From the NCBI GenBank assembly GCA_030830785.1, contig JAURMI010000002.1, forward strand, positions 1 through 64,000: a DNA stretch of 64,000 bases, written 5' to 3'. Source of the DNA: Crocinitomicaceae bacterium (GTDB lineage Bacteria; Bacteroidota; Bacteroidia; Flavobacteriales_D; Crocinitomicaceae). Position 1 is the first letter of the stretch. Each line of letters begins with the position of its first letter. A program made the position numbers and the translations under genes. The notes below the pieces were generated by a model. It saw only the letters and a list, made by a program, of their open reading frames with translations, was not told the origin of the DNA and searched no databases. Shown here piece by piece: positions 54,015-62,637 of the stretch.

Positions 54015-54761
54015 ATGAAAAAACTAGTACTTACTTCTTTATTTACAATGACTTACCTTCTTTCTTGGGGGCAATCATGTACGCCAGGTGCCAATTTTGT
54101 GGATTCAACCTATGGCATTTGGCCGGATACAACTCAAAACTTACCTCCTGCAATGCCAAATGTGGCCTATTCAACGGATATCAATTTTAAGGTGCCTGCG
54201 TCGGTAACCCCAGAAATTGACCCAAGCGGACAATTCGTTGGTTCTGTAATTCAGCAATTTACCATAGACACACTCCAAGGCCTGCCTCCTGGTTTTGATT
54301 TTGCGTGCAATATTAGCAATTGTACCTATTTAGGTGGAAACAATGGATGTGCCAACATTTTTGGTACCACAGATTCAGTAGATGTATTCCCTGTAACGGT
54401 AGATGTCACTGCCACAGTTTTGGTAGTATTATTACCTGGCTTACCTCCTACACCAATAACGCAAACAGTTTCTTTTGATGGATATAAAATTGTTGTTGGA
54501 TCTGGCGGAATTATTGAACAAATCATTCAACCCTTCAGCCTAGAACCAAACCCAGCCTCAAACACCATTTTTGTAAGTGGGCTTGTGAGTGGCAGTGCCT
54601 CAAAACTAACACTGCGTGATTTCAGTGGAAAAAGTATAGAAACGATTACCACTTTTGAGGCATTAGCGAGCTTTGATATTAACAATCTTGCTCAAGGCAC
54701 CTACTTTATTGAACTTACGGACATATTTGGGACGCAACAACAAAAATTTATTAAGCTCTAG
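54015..54761 (+). CDS. T9SS type A cargo protein, small
   Basis: The 248-residue protein has a signal peptide (about 1-20, ending SWGQ), a beta-rich region with DINFKVPASVTPEIDPSGQ and the Cys pairs of CNISNCTY, and a C-terminal type A sorting domain (FSLEPNPASNTIFVSG, LAQGTYFIEL). It is exported to the surface or medium. An intrinsic terminator follows 20 bp after the stop. No function is evident beyond export. Confidence 0.85.
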   Translation: MKKLVLTSLFTMTYLLSWGQSCTPGANFVDSTYGIWPDTTQNLPPAMPNVAYSTDINFKVPASVTPEIDPSGQFVGSVIQQFTIDTLQGLPPGFDFACNISNCTYLGGNNGCANIFGTTDSVDVFPVTVDVTATVLVVLLPGLPPTPITQTVSFDGYKIVVGSGGIIEQIIQPFSLEPNPASNTIFVSGLVSGSASKLTLRDFSGKSIETITTFEALASFDINNLAQGTYFIELTDIFGTQQQKFIKL

Positions 54762-54780
54762 CATTATCCATGACAAATTA

Positions 54781-54801
54781 AAGGGGAGTAATGCTCCCCT
54801 T
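54781..54801 (+). terminator. Terminator between the T9SS cargo gene and nadD
   Basis: An 8-bp stem (AAGGGGAG/CTCCCCTT) with a 5-nt loop is followed by TTT on the plus strand. On the minus strand TTTAATTT follows, so it may also serve nadD. Confidence 0.85.
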
Positions 54802-54821
54802 TTTATATCTATTTCAAATAA

Positions 54822-55418
54822 CTACTTTCGATACAACCCGCCGCTTGAAATATATTGGCTCACCCTTTCAGTCAATAAAAATGAACAATCTATTCCTGCG
54901 GCTAATCTAGATCGAATTAAACTAGCACTTATTCCCAAAATTGGCACATCGTCAATCATGTGAACATGAGGATGATCAAGTAGTTTAAAACTATCTTTTT
55001 CACTTTGTGGGGTTTGCGGGTTGCGCGGATAAACATATAATTTATGATGGGCAAGAATTTGTTCCCAATTGAACCACTTATGAAAAGTAAAGAGGTTGTC
55101 TGCACCAATTAACAAGCTGAATTCATGCTTTGGATATAATTCTTTAAGATGAGTTAAGGTAGAAATGGTATAGTTGGGTTTTGGCAATTTAAACTCTATA
55201 TCACTTGCCTTTAAGAGAGGATGTTCATAAATGGCTTCACGAACCATGTCTAAGCGCAGATGATCTGCAAGCAAAGTAGATTTTTCTTTGAGTGGATTAT
55301 GTGGTGTTACAACCAGCCATACTTGATCTATTTGTGGGTGCTGGGCCATGTGATTGGCTATAACTAGATGTCCAACATGAATTGGATTGAATGTGCCAAA
55401 ATACAGTGCTACCCTCAT
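54822..55418 (-). CDS. nadD: Nicotinate-nucleotide adenylyltransferase
   Basis: NadD joins nicotinate mononucleotide and ATP to give deamido-NAD. The 198-residue enzyme has the nucleotidyltransferase HIGH-type loop GTFNPIHVGHL at residues 7-17, the KPNYTIST substrate loop and ISASLIRSRLAAG at the C-terminus. Its start overlaps the gmk stop by 4 bp (ATGA). With nadC upstream in the window it supplies two steps of NAD synthesis. Confidence 0.95.
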   Translation of the reverse strand: MRVALYFGTFNPIHVGHLVIANHMAQHPQIDQVWLVVTPHNPLKEKSTLLADHLRLDMVREAIYEHPLLKASDIEFKLPKPNYTISTLTHLKELYPKHEFSLLIGADNLFTFHKWFNWEQILAHHKLYVYPRNPQTPQSEKDSFKLLDHPHVHMIDDVPILGISASLIRSRLAAGIDCSFLLTERVSQYISSGGLYRK

Positions 55419-55987
55419 CGCTGAATAAAATCTAATATGAGGCTTTTTACCCTTTCAACAGCCTCGTTTAAGTCATCGTTTATTACAATTTTGTCGAATG
55501 CCGATGCTTGCTCCATCTCTTGTGTAGCCTTTGCTAATCGCAATTGAATTTTTTGTTCATTATCAGTTTGGCGATTGCGTAAACGCTCCTCTAGTGAATC
55601 TAAATTCGGTGGTTGAATGAAAATTGACAGGGCTTCTGCACGCAATTTTGATTTTATTTGAATCGCACCAAATACATCAACATCAAAAACAACAACTTTC
55701 CCTTCGGCCCAGATACGTACTAATTCAGATTGTAAAGTTCCGTAATACATGCCTGGATAAACCTCTTCCCATTCAAAAAATTCACCCGCGTCAATACGGT
55801 GTTTAAAAGAATCTTGATCTAAAAAATAATAGTGCACACCATCGCGTTCATTTTTTCTTGGTGATCTAGAGCAAGCGGAAACCGAAAACGCTAACTGGGG
55901 CAATTGTTTTAATAAGGCAGCAACTACCGTAGACTTACCAGCGCCTGATGGAGCAGAAATTATTATACTTAGTTTTGGCAACATCAT
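55415..55987 (-). CDS. gmk: Guanylate kinase
   Basis: Gmk phosphorylates GMP to GDP. The 190-residue enzyme has the P-loop SAPSGAGKST (about 11-20), the GMP-binding SRSPRKNERDGVHYYF and EWEEVYPGMYYGT, and the lid RLRNRQTDNEQKI. It starts within the yicC stop (TAATG) and overlaps nadD, so yicC - gmk - nadD is one operon. A second Met at position 2 is an equally possible start. Confidence 0.96.
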   Translation of the reverse strand: MMLPKLSIIISAPSGAGKSTVVAALLKQLPQLAFSVSACSRSPRKNERDGVHYYFLDQDSFKHRIDAGEFFEWEEVYPGMYYGTLQSELVRIWAEGKVVVFDVDVFGAIQIKSKLRAEALSIFIQPPNLDSLEERLRNRQTDNEQKIQLRLAKATQEMEQASAFDKIVINDDLNEAVERVKSLILDFIQR

Positions 55988-56880
55988 TACAATGCGTTTA
56001 GAACTTGTTCTTTGATTTTTTCAAGATAATCCTTCATCATGACCACTCGACGCTGAATTTCTGAATGATTACATTTACTGCCAAGTGTATTTATTTCCCT
56101 ACCCATCTCTTGAGCGATAAATCCGAGTTTCTTGCCTGAGGCTTCCTCAAAGAGTGTCTCATTGAAATAATTTAAATGCTGTTGAAGTCTTTGTTTTTCT
56201 TCTGAAATATCCAATTTTTCCACATAATAAATCATCTCTTGCTCCAAACGATTTATATCGACCCGACTTTCATCTATCATTGCAAGTCCTTTTTGTATAC
56301 GCTCTTTAATTTGCTTTACGCGTTCTTTTTCATATGGAACAATAGCGTCCATTTCTAAGCGAATATTTTCTATATGCTGCATTAGATCTTTTGCTAAGCC
56401 TTTGCCCTCCTCTCGACGATAATTTTGAAGTTGAGTGCAGGCTTGTTTAACCAAATTATAAATTAAGTCTGCCTCTGCTTCTGAAATTTCTTCAAGTTGA
56501 CTATTTAAAACATCTGGCATTCGCAATACCAATGAAAGATAGTCTTGTGTGTTGGTCCCCCAGGTCTTGGATTCCCAAGATTTATTTAGCGCCTTTAACT
56601 GTTCAAAATAAGCCGTAGCTAATTGTTCATTTATTAAACTTGTTTGAGAAGGATCCTCATTTTCAATATAAATGCTTAAATCTATTTTACCTCGCATTAA
56701 AGCCGATGTAATTTGTTTGCGGATTTGCGTATCTAAATCTCGGTACACCGCGGGAATTTTTAGATTTAGATCCAGACTTTTTGAATTTAAGGAGCGAATT
56801 TCCACAGCTATTTTTTTGCCCTGGAATTGCCCAAAAGATTTACCAAAACCCGTCATTGATTGGAGTAAGATTTCGCTCAT
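55987..56880 (-). CDS. yicC: YicC/YloC family endoribonuclease
   Basis: The 297-residue protein has the N-terminal domain beginning SMTGFGKSFGQFQGKKIAVEIR (split here by position) and RSLNSKSLDLNLKIP, a helical middle, and the C-terminal domain EEASGKKLGFIAQEMGREINTLGSK with conserved Gly, Gln and Glu. Members are metal-dependent endoribonucleases acting on structured small RNAs. It lies 3 bp after the upstream gene and overlaps gmk, the usual neighbour. Confidence 0.94.
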   Translation of the reverse strand: MSEILLQSMTGFGKSFGQFQGKKIAVEIRSLNSKSLDLNLKIPAVYRDLDTQIRKQITSALMRGKIDLSIYIENEDPSQTSLINEQLATAYFEQLKALNKSWESKTWGTNTQDYLSLVLRMPDVLNSQLEEISEAEADLIYNLVKQACTQLQNYRREEGKGLAKDLMQHIENIRLEMDAIVPYEKERVKQIKERIQKGLAMIDESRVDINRLEQEMIYYVEKLDISEEKQRLQQHLNYFNETLFEEASGKKLGFIAQEMGREINTLGSKCNHSEIQRRVVMMKDYLEKIKEQVLNAL

Positions 56881-56883
56881 ATT

Positions 56884-57450
56884 TTATTGGTTATCTAGTA
56901 GTAGATCTGCATCAATACCCTCATTCTGTTCTTTCACAAATCGCGCTATTTCACTCATTATTTGTGCTTTTTGATCGCTCTGTGGGGCGCGTTCTTCTAA
57001 ATATTCTTTGAGTAATAACTGTGATTCTAGAAGCTGAGATTCATCAAATGGACCTGTCATATTTTCAATAATTGTTAAACAATCAAGCGCTTCTAAAAAA
57101 TCTCCTTGGGTAGCCAACATTACAAAAAATGGAAGGTGCTCATCAAAAGGCAACTTAGAATTCCAAATTGCCGAAAGGATCAATTTACGCAAGGCCGCAT
57201 CAGATTGATCTTGCAAGAAGTCAATGAAAACTTGAACAGTATTGAGGTCTGTTACATCGGATAAAAACTGCAAAATTTCTTGTTGCTGACTGCGATCTCG
57301 GGATTGAAGTGTCTGAAAAAGAAGAACAAGAATGTCTGGCGTACCATATTGTTTATAGATAGCCAATGCAGATTTTAAGGCTCCTAGGTTATTTTGTTCT
57401 AAATAATTCTTGGCCTCCTGTAACTTCTTTTTTTGGGTATTAACACTCAT
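56884..57450 (-). CDS. Conserved hypothetical protein, HEAT-like helical
   Basis: The 188-residue protein is almost wholly helical with repeated paired helices (LVLLFQTLQSRDRS, VQVFIDFLQDQSD, LRKLILSAIWNSK), suggesting a HEAT-like solenoid. No signal peptide is present. It leads the operon with yicC, gmk and nadD, separated from yicC by only 3 bp. A TAACTTTG box ends 4 nt before its ATG. I do not recognise a function. Confidence 0.78.
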   Translation of the reverse strand: MSVNTQKKKLQEAKNYLEQNNLGALKSALAIYKQYGTPDILVLLFQTLQSRDRSQQQEILQFLSDVTDLNTVQVFIDFLQDQSDAALRKLILSAIWNSKLPFDEHLPFFVMLATQGDFLEALDCLTIIENMTGPFDESQLLESQLLLKEYLEERAPQSDQKAQIMSEIARFVKEQNEGIDADLLLDNQ

Positions 57451-57454
57451 GGCA

Positions 57455-57462
57455 CAAAGTTA
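57455..57462 (-). promoter_or_regulatory. -7 box (TAACTTTG) 4 nt before the first gene of the yicC operon
   Basis: This exact TAnnTTTG match is followed by TGCC and the ATG at 57450. No -33 TTTG at the standard distance. Confidence 0.57.
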
Positions 57463-57594
57463 AGCAATTCAATTACTATGGACTAAAAATTGCATCAATG
57501 TGTTACTTTATGCAAAATTTGGTGTTTATAACATCAAAAAAAAGCCAAATATTCTATCGTTTTAAATAACAACTTTGTAAAAAAAGTAATTCCC

Positions 57595-58563
57595 ATGAAA
57601 AAATACTTGCTTTCGTTTGTAATCCTTTCAATTTTATTTAGCGCTTGTGTTCCATCTAAAAAATACAATGAGTTATTAGAGCGTGAAAAATCATGCAGTG
57701 AAGAACTAGCTAAATACAAGAAAAGTAGCAGTGATTACGAAGTGCTTTCTAAAGATCTTCAAATCAAATATGATCTAGCAGCTAAGGAAGTGAGCCGCTT
57801 GCGAGGCGATACCAATAATCTTGGCAACCAAATTAGATTATTAAAACGCGAACAAGAATCCATTGAAACGCAATATAAAGCACTGGAAAATTCTTTTGAT
57901 AAACTTAAAAATTTGTCTGCTAAGGAAACTGCAACCCTTCAAACCCAACTCGAACAAAAAACAAAGGAACTACAACTTAAAGAAGACGCCCTTCTAAAGC
58001 TAGATCAAGAGTTACAAGCAAAACAAGCTCAATTGATTGAACGTGAAAAACGTGTCAATGAGCTTGAAGAACTAATTCGCAACAAGGAGGCCAAAATACA
58101 ATTATTAAAAGCACGTGTAGCCAATGCCTTGCGCAATTTTGAGAATCAAGGCCTCACCGTGGTACAAAAAAACGGTAAAATATATGTAAGCCTCGAGGCC
58201 AAATTGCTTTTTGGATCAGGATCAACAAAAGTGGAAGATGAAGGTAAGTCTGCCCTTGTTGAGCTAGCTAGGGTACTTGAAACTGAACGTGATTTAGAAA
58301 TTGTCGTCGAAGGGCACACTGATACAGACAAGCTCAATAGTAGTGTATCTCCAAAAAACAATTGGGAACTTTCAGTCCTAAGAGCAACTTCTGTTGTGGA
58401 ATTAATGCTAGCGAATTCCAATATGTCGCCAACTCAAATCATGGCGGCTGGTCGCAGCGAATATCATCCGGTAGATCCTAATGATAAAGCAAAGAATAGA
58501 CGTATTGAAATCATTATTTCACCGAATCTAAATGAGCTTTTTGAAATTATTTCCAATGATTGA
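57595..58563 (+). CDS. OmpA family lipoprotein with coiled coil
   Basis: The 322-residue protein has a lipobox FSAC (Cys at about 18), a long coiled coil (about 25-185, with heptad-rich EREKSCSEELAKYK and ELQLKEDALLKLDQEL) and a C-terminal OmpA domain with VEGHTDTD, NWELSVLRA and NRRIEII, which binds diaminopimelate of peptidoglycan. It is an outer-membrane lipoprotein bridging to the cell wall. It is convergent with the T9SS type B gene. Its promoter is not clear. Confidence 0.9.
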   Translation: MKKYLLSFVILSILFSACVPSKKYNELLEREKSCSEELAKYKKSSSDYEVLSKDLQIKYDLAAKEVSRLRGDTNNLGNQIRLLKREQESIETQYKALENSFDKLKNLSAKETATLQTQLEQKTKELQLKEDALLKLDQELQAKQAQLIEREKRVNELEELIRNKEAKIQLLKARVANALRNFENQGLTVVQKNGKIYVSLEAKLLFGSGSTKVEDEGKSALVELARVLETERDLEIVVEGHTDTDKLNSSVSPKNNWELSVLRATSVVELMLANSNMSPTQIMAAGRSEYHPVDPNDKAKNRRIEIIISPNLNELFEIISND

Positions 58564-58574
58564 TTTTTTAAAGA

Positions 58575-60956
58575 CTAGCGAATTACATTGACGTGACCCG
58601 ATAAGTCCTCAAAAATACCTTTTTGAACTTCGTAAATCAGGTACCAAGAATAAGTACCGTCTTGCACTGGTGTACCCCCATCGGTGGCATCCCAAACAAA
58701 ATTAAGTTGGTCGGAGAAAAATATTTGTTCTCCCCATCGATTAAAGATGTAAAATCTTGCACTCATTAATCCAATAAAACGACCATAAAAAAAGTCGTTT
58801 AGCCCATCGCCATCTGGTGTAAAGGAGTTTGGTAAATATATGAAGCGTTCAGGAGCAATATTAATCCATTTAGAAATACTATCTATGCACCCCTGTTGAT
58901 CACTTGCTACCAAGGTTATTTCATAGGGGCCGGGAGCTATAAAGGTATGTGTCGGATTTACTAAATACGATCCATTACCATCGCCAAAAGACCACGTGTA
59001 AGACCACGCATTTTGAGAGGCATTTTCAAATTGGATGGGCAAACCTTGCATAGGATTTTGATTCAAAAAATAAAAATTAGCAATAGGTTTTACCACCTGA
59101 ACTTGCGTAATGGCGTTTACAGAAAATGTTTGACATTCATCAGATACCTGAACAAAATAGGATGTTGTTTGCTGAGGAGCAACCATTATTTGGGGTGTAG
59201 TTTGTTGATTGGACCAAAGAAAATAATACGTCCCATAACCTCCACTGGCTAAAACACTTAGCTGCACACTATCGCCAGGACAAACTTGAAAGGGCCCATT
59301 GGTTTGCACTACCAACGGTGGGCTTGTGATGGTGTAAACTATAGAATCGCTTAGTGAATTGCCACAGTTGTCGCTTACATTTAAAATATAGGTTGTGGTT
59401 ACACTTGGATTCACATTTAATGAATCATTAGCGCCAATCGGGAGTCCATTGCTTGTCCATAGGTAAGTATAAATACCTGCTCCGCCGATGGCTGTGGCTC
59501 CAATTGTAGCTGGAATATTTGGGCAAATTTCCGTGATATCCGGGCCCATTTGAAGCTGGAGAGGCGTAAAAACCGGCACACTAACAATAATGGTGTCATA
59601 AGATGGAGTACCAGAACAAGCATCTGTTACCATCAGCCAAATGGCCTCTGTGGAAGTAGGAGTGAAAGTAATACTTGGCGTATTTTGACCCGTGCTCCAT
59701 TGATAAGTATAAGGCTGAATTCCTCCATTAATTTGAGATACAATGGTTACAGGTTCACCAGGGCATGCCACCGAGGAGGTACTCAAATTCATCTCTAGGG
59801 GTTGGTTGTCTTGTATCCAAAGATTCAAAACCAATGGCGTTATATTTCCACATGGATCGGCAATCGGAAAAGTTAAAGTTAGCGTTTCGAGACCTTCGGT
59901 TTGCACATCTGTAAGTGATTGTATTGTGAAACTATAGGTTGATTGCCCCGGATTAAAAGTGATACTAGATGGAACTCCTGTATAATCAATGCCATTGGTG
60001 GCTGTACCACTAATTTGAACAGGTATGGTTAAGGACTGATTAATATTTGCTTGGCGTTCAATGGTAACGTTTGCGCTAACACATCCTTCGGCCATCCAAT
60101 CTGGATTAGTAAATACTTGTTGAGAAAGCGAATGGCTAATTTCTATAGGCGTAATGGTTGATAAACTAGCTGCTTCCAAAAAAATACCCGAGTCCCATTG
60201 GCCATCACCGACATCGGCAATTGAAATAATCAGATGATAAGTTTGACCGCACTGAACTTGCGAAACAGCTTCTAGCACTTTGGTAAAGCCATCGTATTGA
60301 ATGTATTGCGCACTTTGGTTATAGGGCGCCGTATTGCCATCTCCATTATTGACAAAATAAAAGGAATTGGTGATGCTATTAACATTATTAATAGATACAA
60401 CTGCACCATTTGGGAGTTTAGCAATATTCTGAAAACCAGTGATTCCTGGTCCGGATATAAAAAATCCGAATACATCATTGTATGTCGTATTATTGGGAGG
60501 AGCAAATTCCGGATATTCATCGGAGCCAAACACATATTTAAAGCGAACAGTATCAGCATATGGCACAAAATCAAATTCCAAAATGGCAGCATTATAGGTT
60601 TGTGTGCCATTTATTGCTTGGGAGAGTAAATTGAACCCGCCCATATTGTTATCTACACCCGCTCCCGAAGCATTGTTAGGGCCTTGAGGGCCATTGCCAT
60701 TGGGTAGGGTCGTACCTGTAGTGAGAACTATGCCACTATTTATTCCTAAAGTGGTATTATTTGCAGTAAATTGCGCAATGGCAACAGGGCTGCCATTGTA
60801 AGTTACATTGGAAACTGTTACGCCATTTCCGAGCAAAACATTTTGCACCAAACTTTGAGGATTAAGCGCATTATTGGTGATTAATTGAGCAGTACTTTTT
60901 AGGGGTGCTAGTAACACCATGAATAAAAAGATTGTGCTTAATCGATACAACATCAT
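58575..60956 (-). CDS. Choice-of-anchor L domain, PKD and T9SS type B surface protein
   Basis: The 793-residue protein has a signal peptide (about 1-23), a choice-of-anchor L domain (about 30-250: LGINSGIVLTTG, VRFKYVFGSDEYPEF, DVFGFFISGPG), Ig/Calx-beta-like and PKD-like domains (YTWSFGDGNGS at about 680) and a gliding-associated C-terminal domain (YLPNSFTPDGDGLNDFF, FNRWGEQIFFSD, WDATDGGTPV). It is exported by T9SS and attached to the surface. A structural or adhesive role is likely; no enzyme motif is seen. The ATG at 60953 is an alternative start. Confidence 0.92.
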   Translation of the reverse strand: MMLYRLSTIFLFMVLLAPLKSTAQLITNNALNPQSLVQNVLLGNGVTVSNVTYNGSPVAIAQFTANNTTLGINSGIVLTTGTTLPNGNGPQGPNNASGAGVDNNMGGFNLLSQAINGTQTYNAAILEFDFVPYADTVRFKYVFGSDEYPEFAPPNNTTYNDVFGFFISGPGITGFQNIAKLPNGAVVSINNVNSITNSFYFVNNGDGNTAPYNQSAQYIQYDGFTKVLEAVSQVQCGQTYHLIISIADVGDGQWDSGIFLEAASLSTITPIEISHSLSQQVFTNPDWMAEGCVSANVTIERQANINQSLTIPVQISGTATNGIDYTGVPSSITFNPGQSTYSFTIQSLTDVQTEGLETLTLTFPIADPCGNITPLVLNLWIQDNQPLEMNLSTSSVACPGEPVTIVSQINGGIQPYTYQWSTGQNTPSITFTPTSTEAIWLMVTDACSGTPSYDTIIVSVPVFTPLQLQMGPDITEICPNIPATIGATAIGGAGIYTYLWTSNGLPIGANDSLNVNPSVTTTYILNVSDNCGNSLSDSIVYTITSPPLVVQTNGPFQVCPGDSVQLSVLASGGYGTYYFLWSNQQTTPQIMVAPQQTTSYFVQVSDECQTFSVNAITQVQVVKPIANFYFLNQNPMQGLPIQFENASQNAWSYTWSFGDGNGSYLVNPTHTFIAPGPYEITLVASDQQGCIDSISKWINIAPERFIYLPNSFTPDGDGLNDFFYGRFIGLMSARFYIFNRWGEQIFFSDQLNFVWDATDGGTPVQDGTYSWYLIYEVQKGIFEDLSGHVNVIR

Positions 60957-61012
60957 ATATTATACGTCAAAACCTAGATTTCGTTGTCATTTTTACCCTT
61001 TTTTTCAAAAAA

Positions 61013-61034
61013 AAAGGATACAAATGTATCCTTT
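61013..61034 (-). terminator. Terminator of the YceI operon
   Basis: On the minus strand a 9-bp stem (AAAGGATAC/GTATCCTTT) with a 4-nt loop is followed by a run of T residues. It lies 24 bp after the last gene of the YceI - YceI - membrane protein run. Confidence 0.88.
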
Positions 61035-61057
61035 CAAGTTTTGTGCCAAAATGCCAT

Positions 61058-61441
61058 TTATTTTTTACTAAAAACTATAGGTTGAAACGACAGCCAAATA
61101 ATAGGCAATATAAAGAGGCAAGGAATTGCTACAATTGGGAAAAATGAGGTGTCAATTTCTGTATTTGTATATTTTATTGGAAACCCGATCAGTGCAACTG
61201 CACTAAAACTAATCAAGGCATTCAAGACAAAAAGACCTCTGTTTTTCCAAAGCCTTTCAAAGAAAAAACCCAAGGCAGAAAAGGATAAAGACAGAATAAA
61301 ATAAGCTAGAATAACTTTCCAGATAGGTAAAATTTTAATGGATTCATCGAATTCAAAGGAATAAAAGTAATTCAAGAAAACCCCAACAACAATAGAAGAT
61401 AATGTTGCAATTATAAATCCAAAAATCAATGTGCGTATCAT
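61058..61441 (-). CDS. Four-helix membrane protein, unknown function
   Basis: The 127-residue protein has four hydrophobic segments: about 5-27, 43-64, 70-88 and 103-121. No conserved catalytic motif is seen. It starts 3 bp after the second YceI gene and ends before an intrinsic terminator, so it is the last member of that operon. I do not recognise the family. Confidence 0.72.
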   Translation of the reverse strand: MIRTLIFGFIIATLSSIVVGVFLNYFYSFEFDESIKILPIWKVILAYFILSLSFSALGFFFERLWKNRGLFVLNALISFSAVALIGFPIKYTNTEIDTSFFPIVAIPCLFILPIIWLSFQPIVFSKK

Positions 61442-61444
61442 AAT

Positions 61445-61969
61445 CTATTTTTTTATTACCGGAATGGAGGCATCAATCTTAATGGTTTCTGCAACCCCAC
61501 CATTTTTTTTACCAATTTGATAATCAGTTCTAACTACACTAAAATTAGCAATAAATGTGCCCTTAGCGCCACTTTTAGTAAAAGTAAATGGTATGCTTAT
61601 TTCTTTTGTTACACCATGCATTTGCAATTTGCCAATTGCTTTATATCCTTGGGAAGTTTTTTCAATTTTTGATGAATTGAATTGAATAAATGGAAATTTG
61701 CTGGCATTAAACCACTCCTCTCCGCATGCATGCTTATTTTGCAGCGCATTTCCTGTGTTGATGGATGCGACTTCAATTTTAAAATTCAATTGAGATTTTT
61801 CTAAATTACTCGGGTCAAAATAAATAGACGGGCTACTCAACTTTTTGAAATTACCACTGACATCAGAATTTGAAAAATCAATTTTATAACCTTCGGCTAG
61901 TTTATATGCCTGAGAAAAAGCAGTTAAACTAAAAAGACATGTAATTAGCAATAAAGCTGCTTTCATCAT
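61445..61969 (-). CDS. YceI family protein (second)
   Basis: The 174-residue protein has a signal peptide (about 1-20, ending AFSQ) and the YceI lipocalin-like barrel with HACGEEWFNASKFPFIQFNS and KLQMHGVTKEI. YceI proteins bind polyisoprenoid or similar lipids in the periplasm. It is 4 bp after the first YceI gene; the pair are diverged, with different strand lengths, so roles may differ. Met at position 2 is an alternative start. Confidence 0.9.
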   Translation of the reverse strand: MMKAALLLITCLFSLTAFSQAYKLAEGYKIDFSNSDVSGNFKKLSSPSIYFDPSNLEKSQLNFKIEVASINTGNALQNKHACGEEWFNASKFPFIQFNSSKIEKTSQGYKAIGKLQMHGVTKEISIPFTFTKSGAKGTFIANFSVVRTDYQIGKKNGGVAETIKIDASIPVIKK

Positions 61970-61973
61970 TATT

Positions 61974-62546
61974 CTAGTTTTGAACTATTTCCAAATCTGC
62001 AACAAGATTTACCTCGTCAGAAAGCCCAGGGCTCACTTGGCCCATTCCAAATTCAGAACGCTTAACAGCACCAGTAATATGAAGGCCTGCGACTGGAGTG
62101 CCTTTGTGATTTTTACTAGAGCCCGTATGCACACCGGTCAAAACGACATTTTTAGTAACCCCATGCATGGTAAGGTCACCTTCAATGGTGTAGGTGCCTT
62201 TGATTTTAGTTTCTTTTACAGCATTACTTTTGAAAACAATACTTGGATATTTTTCTACATCAAAGCAATCTGCTGTGCGCAAATGATTATCTCGCGCCTC
62301 TATGCCAGTATTGACTGAAGATGCCTCGGCATTGAGTATAATCGTAGCCTCGTTAAAGTCTTCATTTGGTGTGTTTACCTCCATGGTGAATTTGGTAAAA
62401 TTACCATGCACATTAGTAATTCCATTATGTACAATGGTGAAGCCCAAACGAGAGTGAGCACCATCAACTGACCACAGGCCAGTTTGAACTGCTACAAAAG
62501 AGAATAAGGCGAAAGCACCAACAATTGTGATTGCTAAATTTTTCAT
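61974..62546 (-). CDS. YceI family protein (first)
   Basis: The 190-residue protein from the ATG at 62546 has a hydrophobic signal (about 1-20), then WSVDGAHSRLGFTIVHNG, GNFTKFTMEV, ARDNHLRTADCFDVEKYP and DLTMHGVTKNV, the conserved YceI pattern. It probably binds a lipid in the periplasm. An extension to 62603 (MRLLRTFKPYP) is possible but lacks family support. A TATTTTTG box upstream fits the shorter start and a leader of about 48 nt. Confidence 0.9.
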   Translation of the reverse strand: MKNLAITIVGAFALFSFVAVQTGLWSVDGAHSRLGFTIVHNGITNVHGNFTKFTMEVNTPNEDFNEATIILNAEASSVNTGIEARDNHLRTADCFDVEKYPSIVFKSNAVKETKIKGTYTIEGDLTMHGVTKNVVLTGVHTGSSKNHKGTPVAGLHITGAVKRSEFGMGQVSPGLSDEVNLVADLEIVQN

Positions 62547-62600
62547 TTTAAAAGTTTTAAAGGTTAAACAAGGATAAGGTTTAAAAGTTCGAAGTAAGCG

Positions 62601-62608
62601 CAAAAATA
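62601..62608 (-). promoter_or_regulatory. -7 box (TATTTTTG) of the YceI operon
   Basis: This exact TAnnTTTG match lies 54 nt before the ATG at 62546 and 30 bp past the mfd stop. It separates the YceI operon from mfd. No -33 TTTG at the standard distance. Confidence 0.45.
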
Positions 62609-62637
62609 GTGTTTTAATTCATGATATAAATTGAGGG

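Noticed and set aside
58575..60956. TAGGTTTTG upstream of the choice-of-anchor L gene as a -7 box
   Set aside because: It has one extra base between TA and TTTG and no -33 element.
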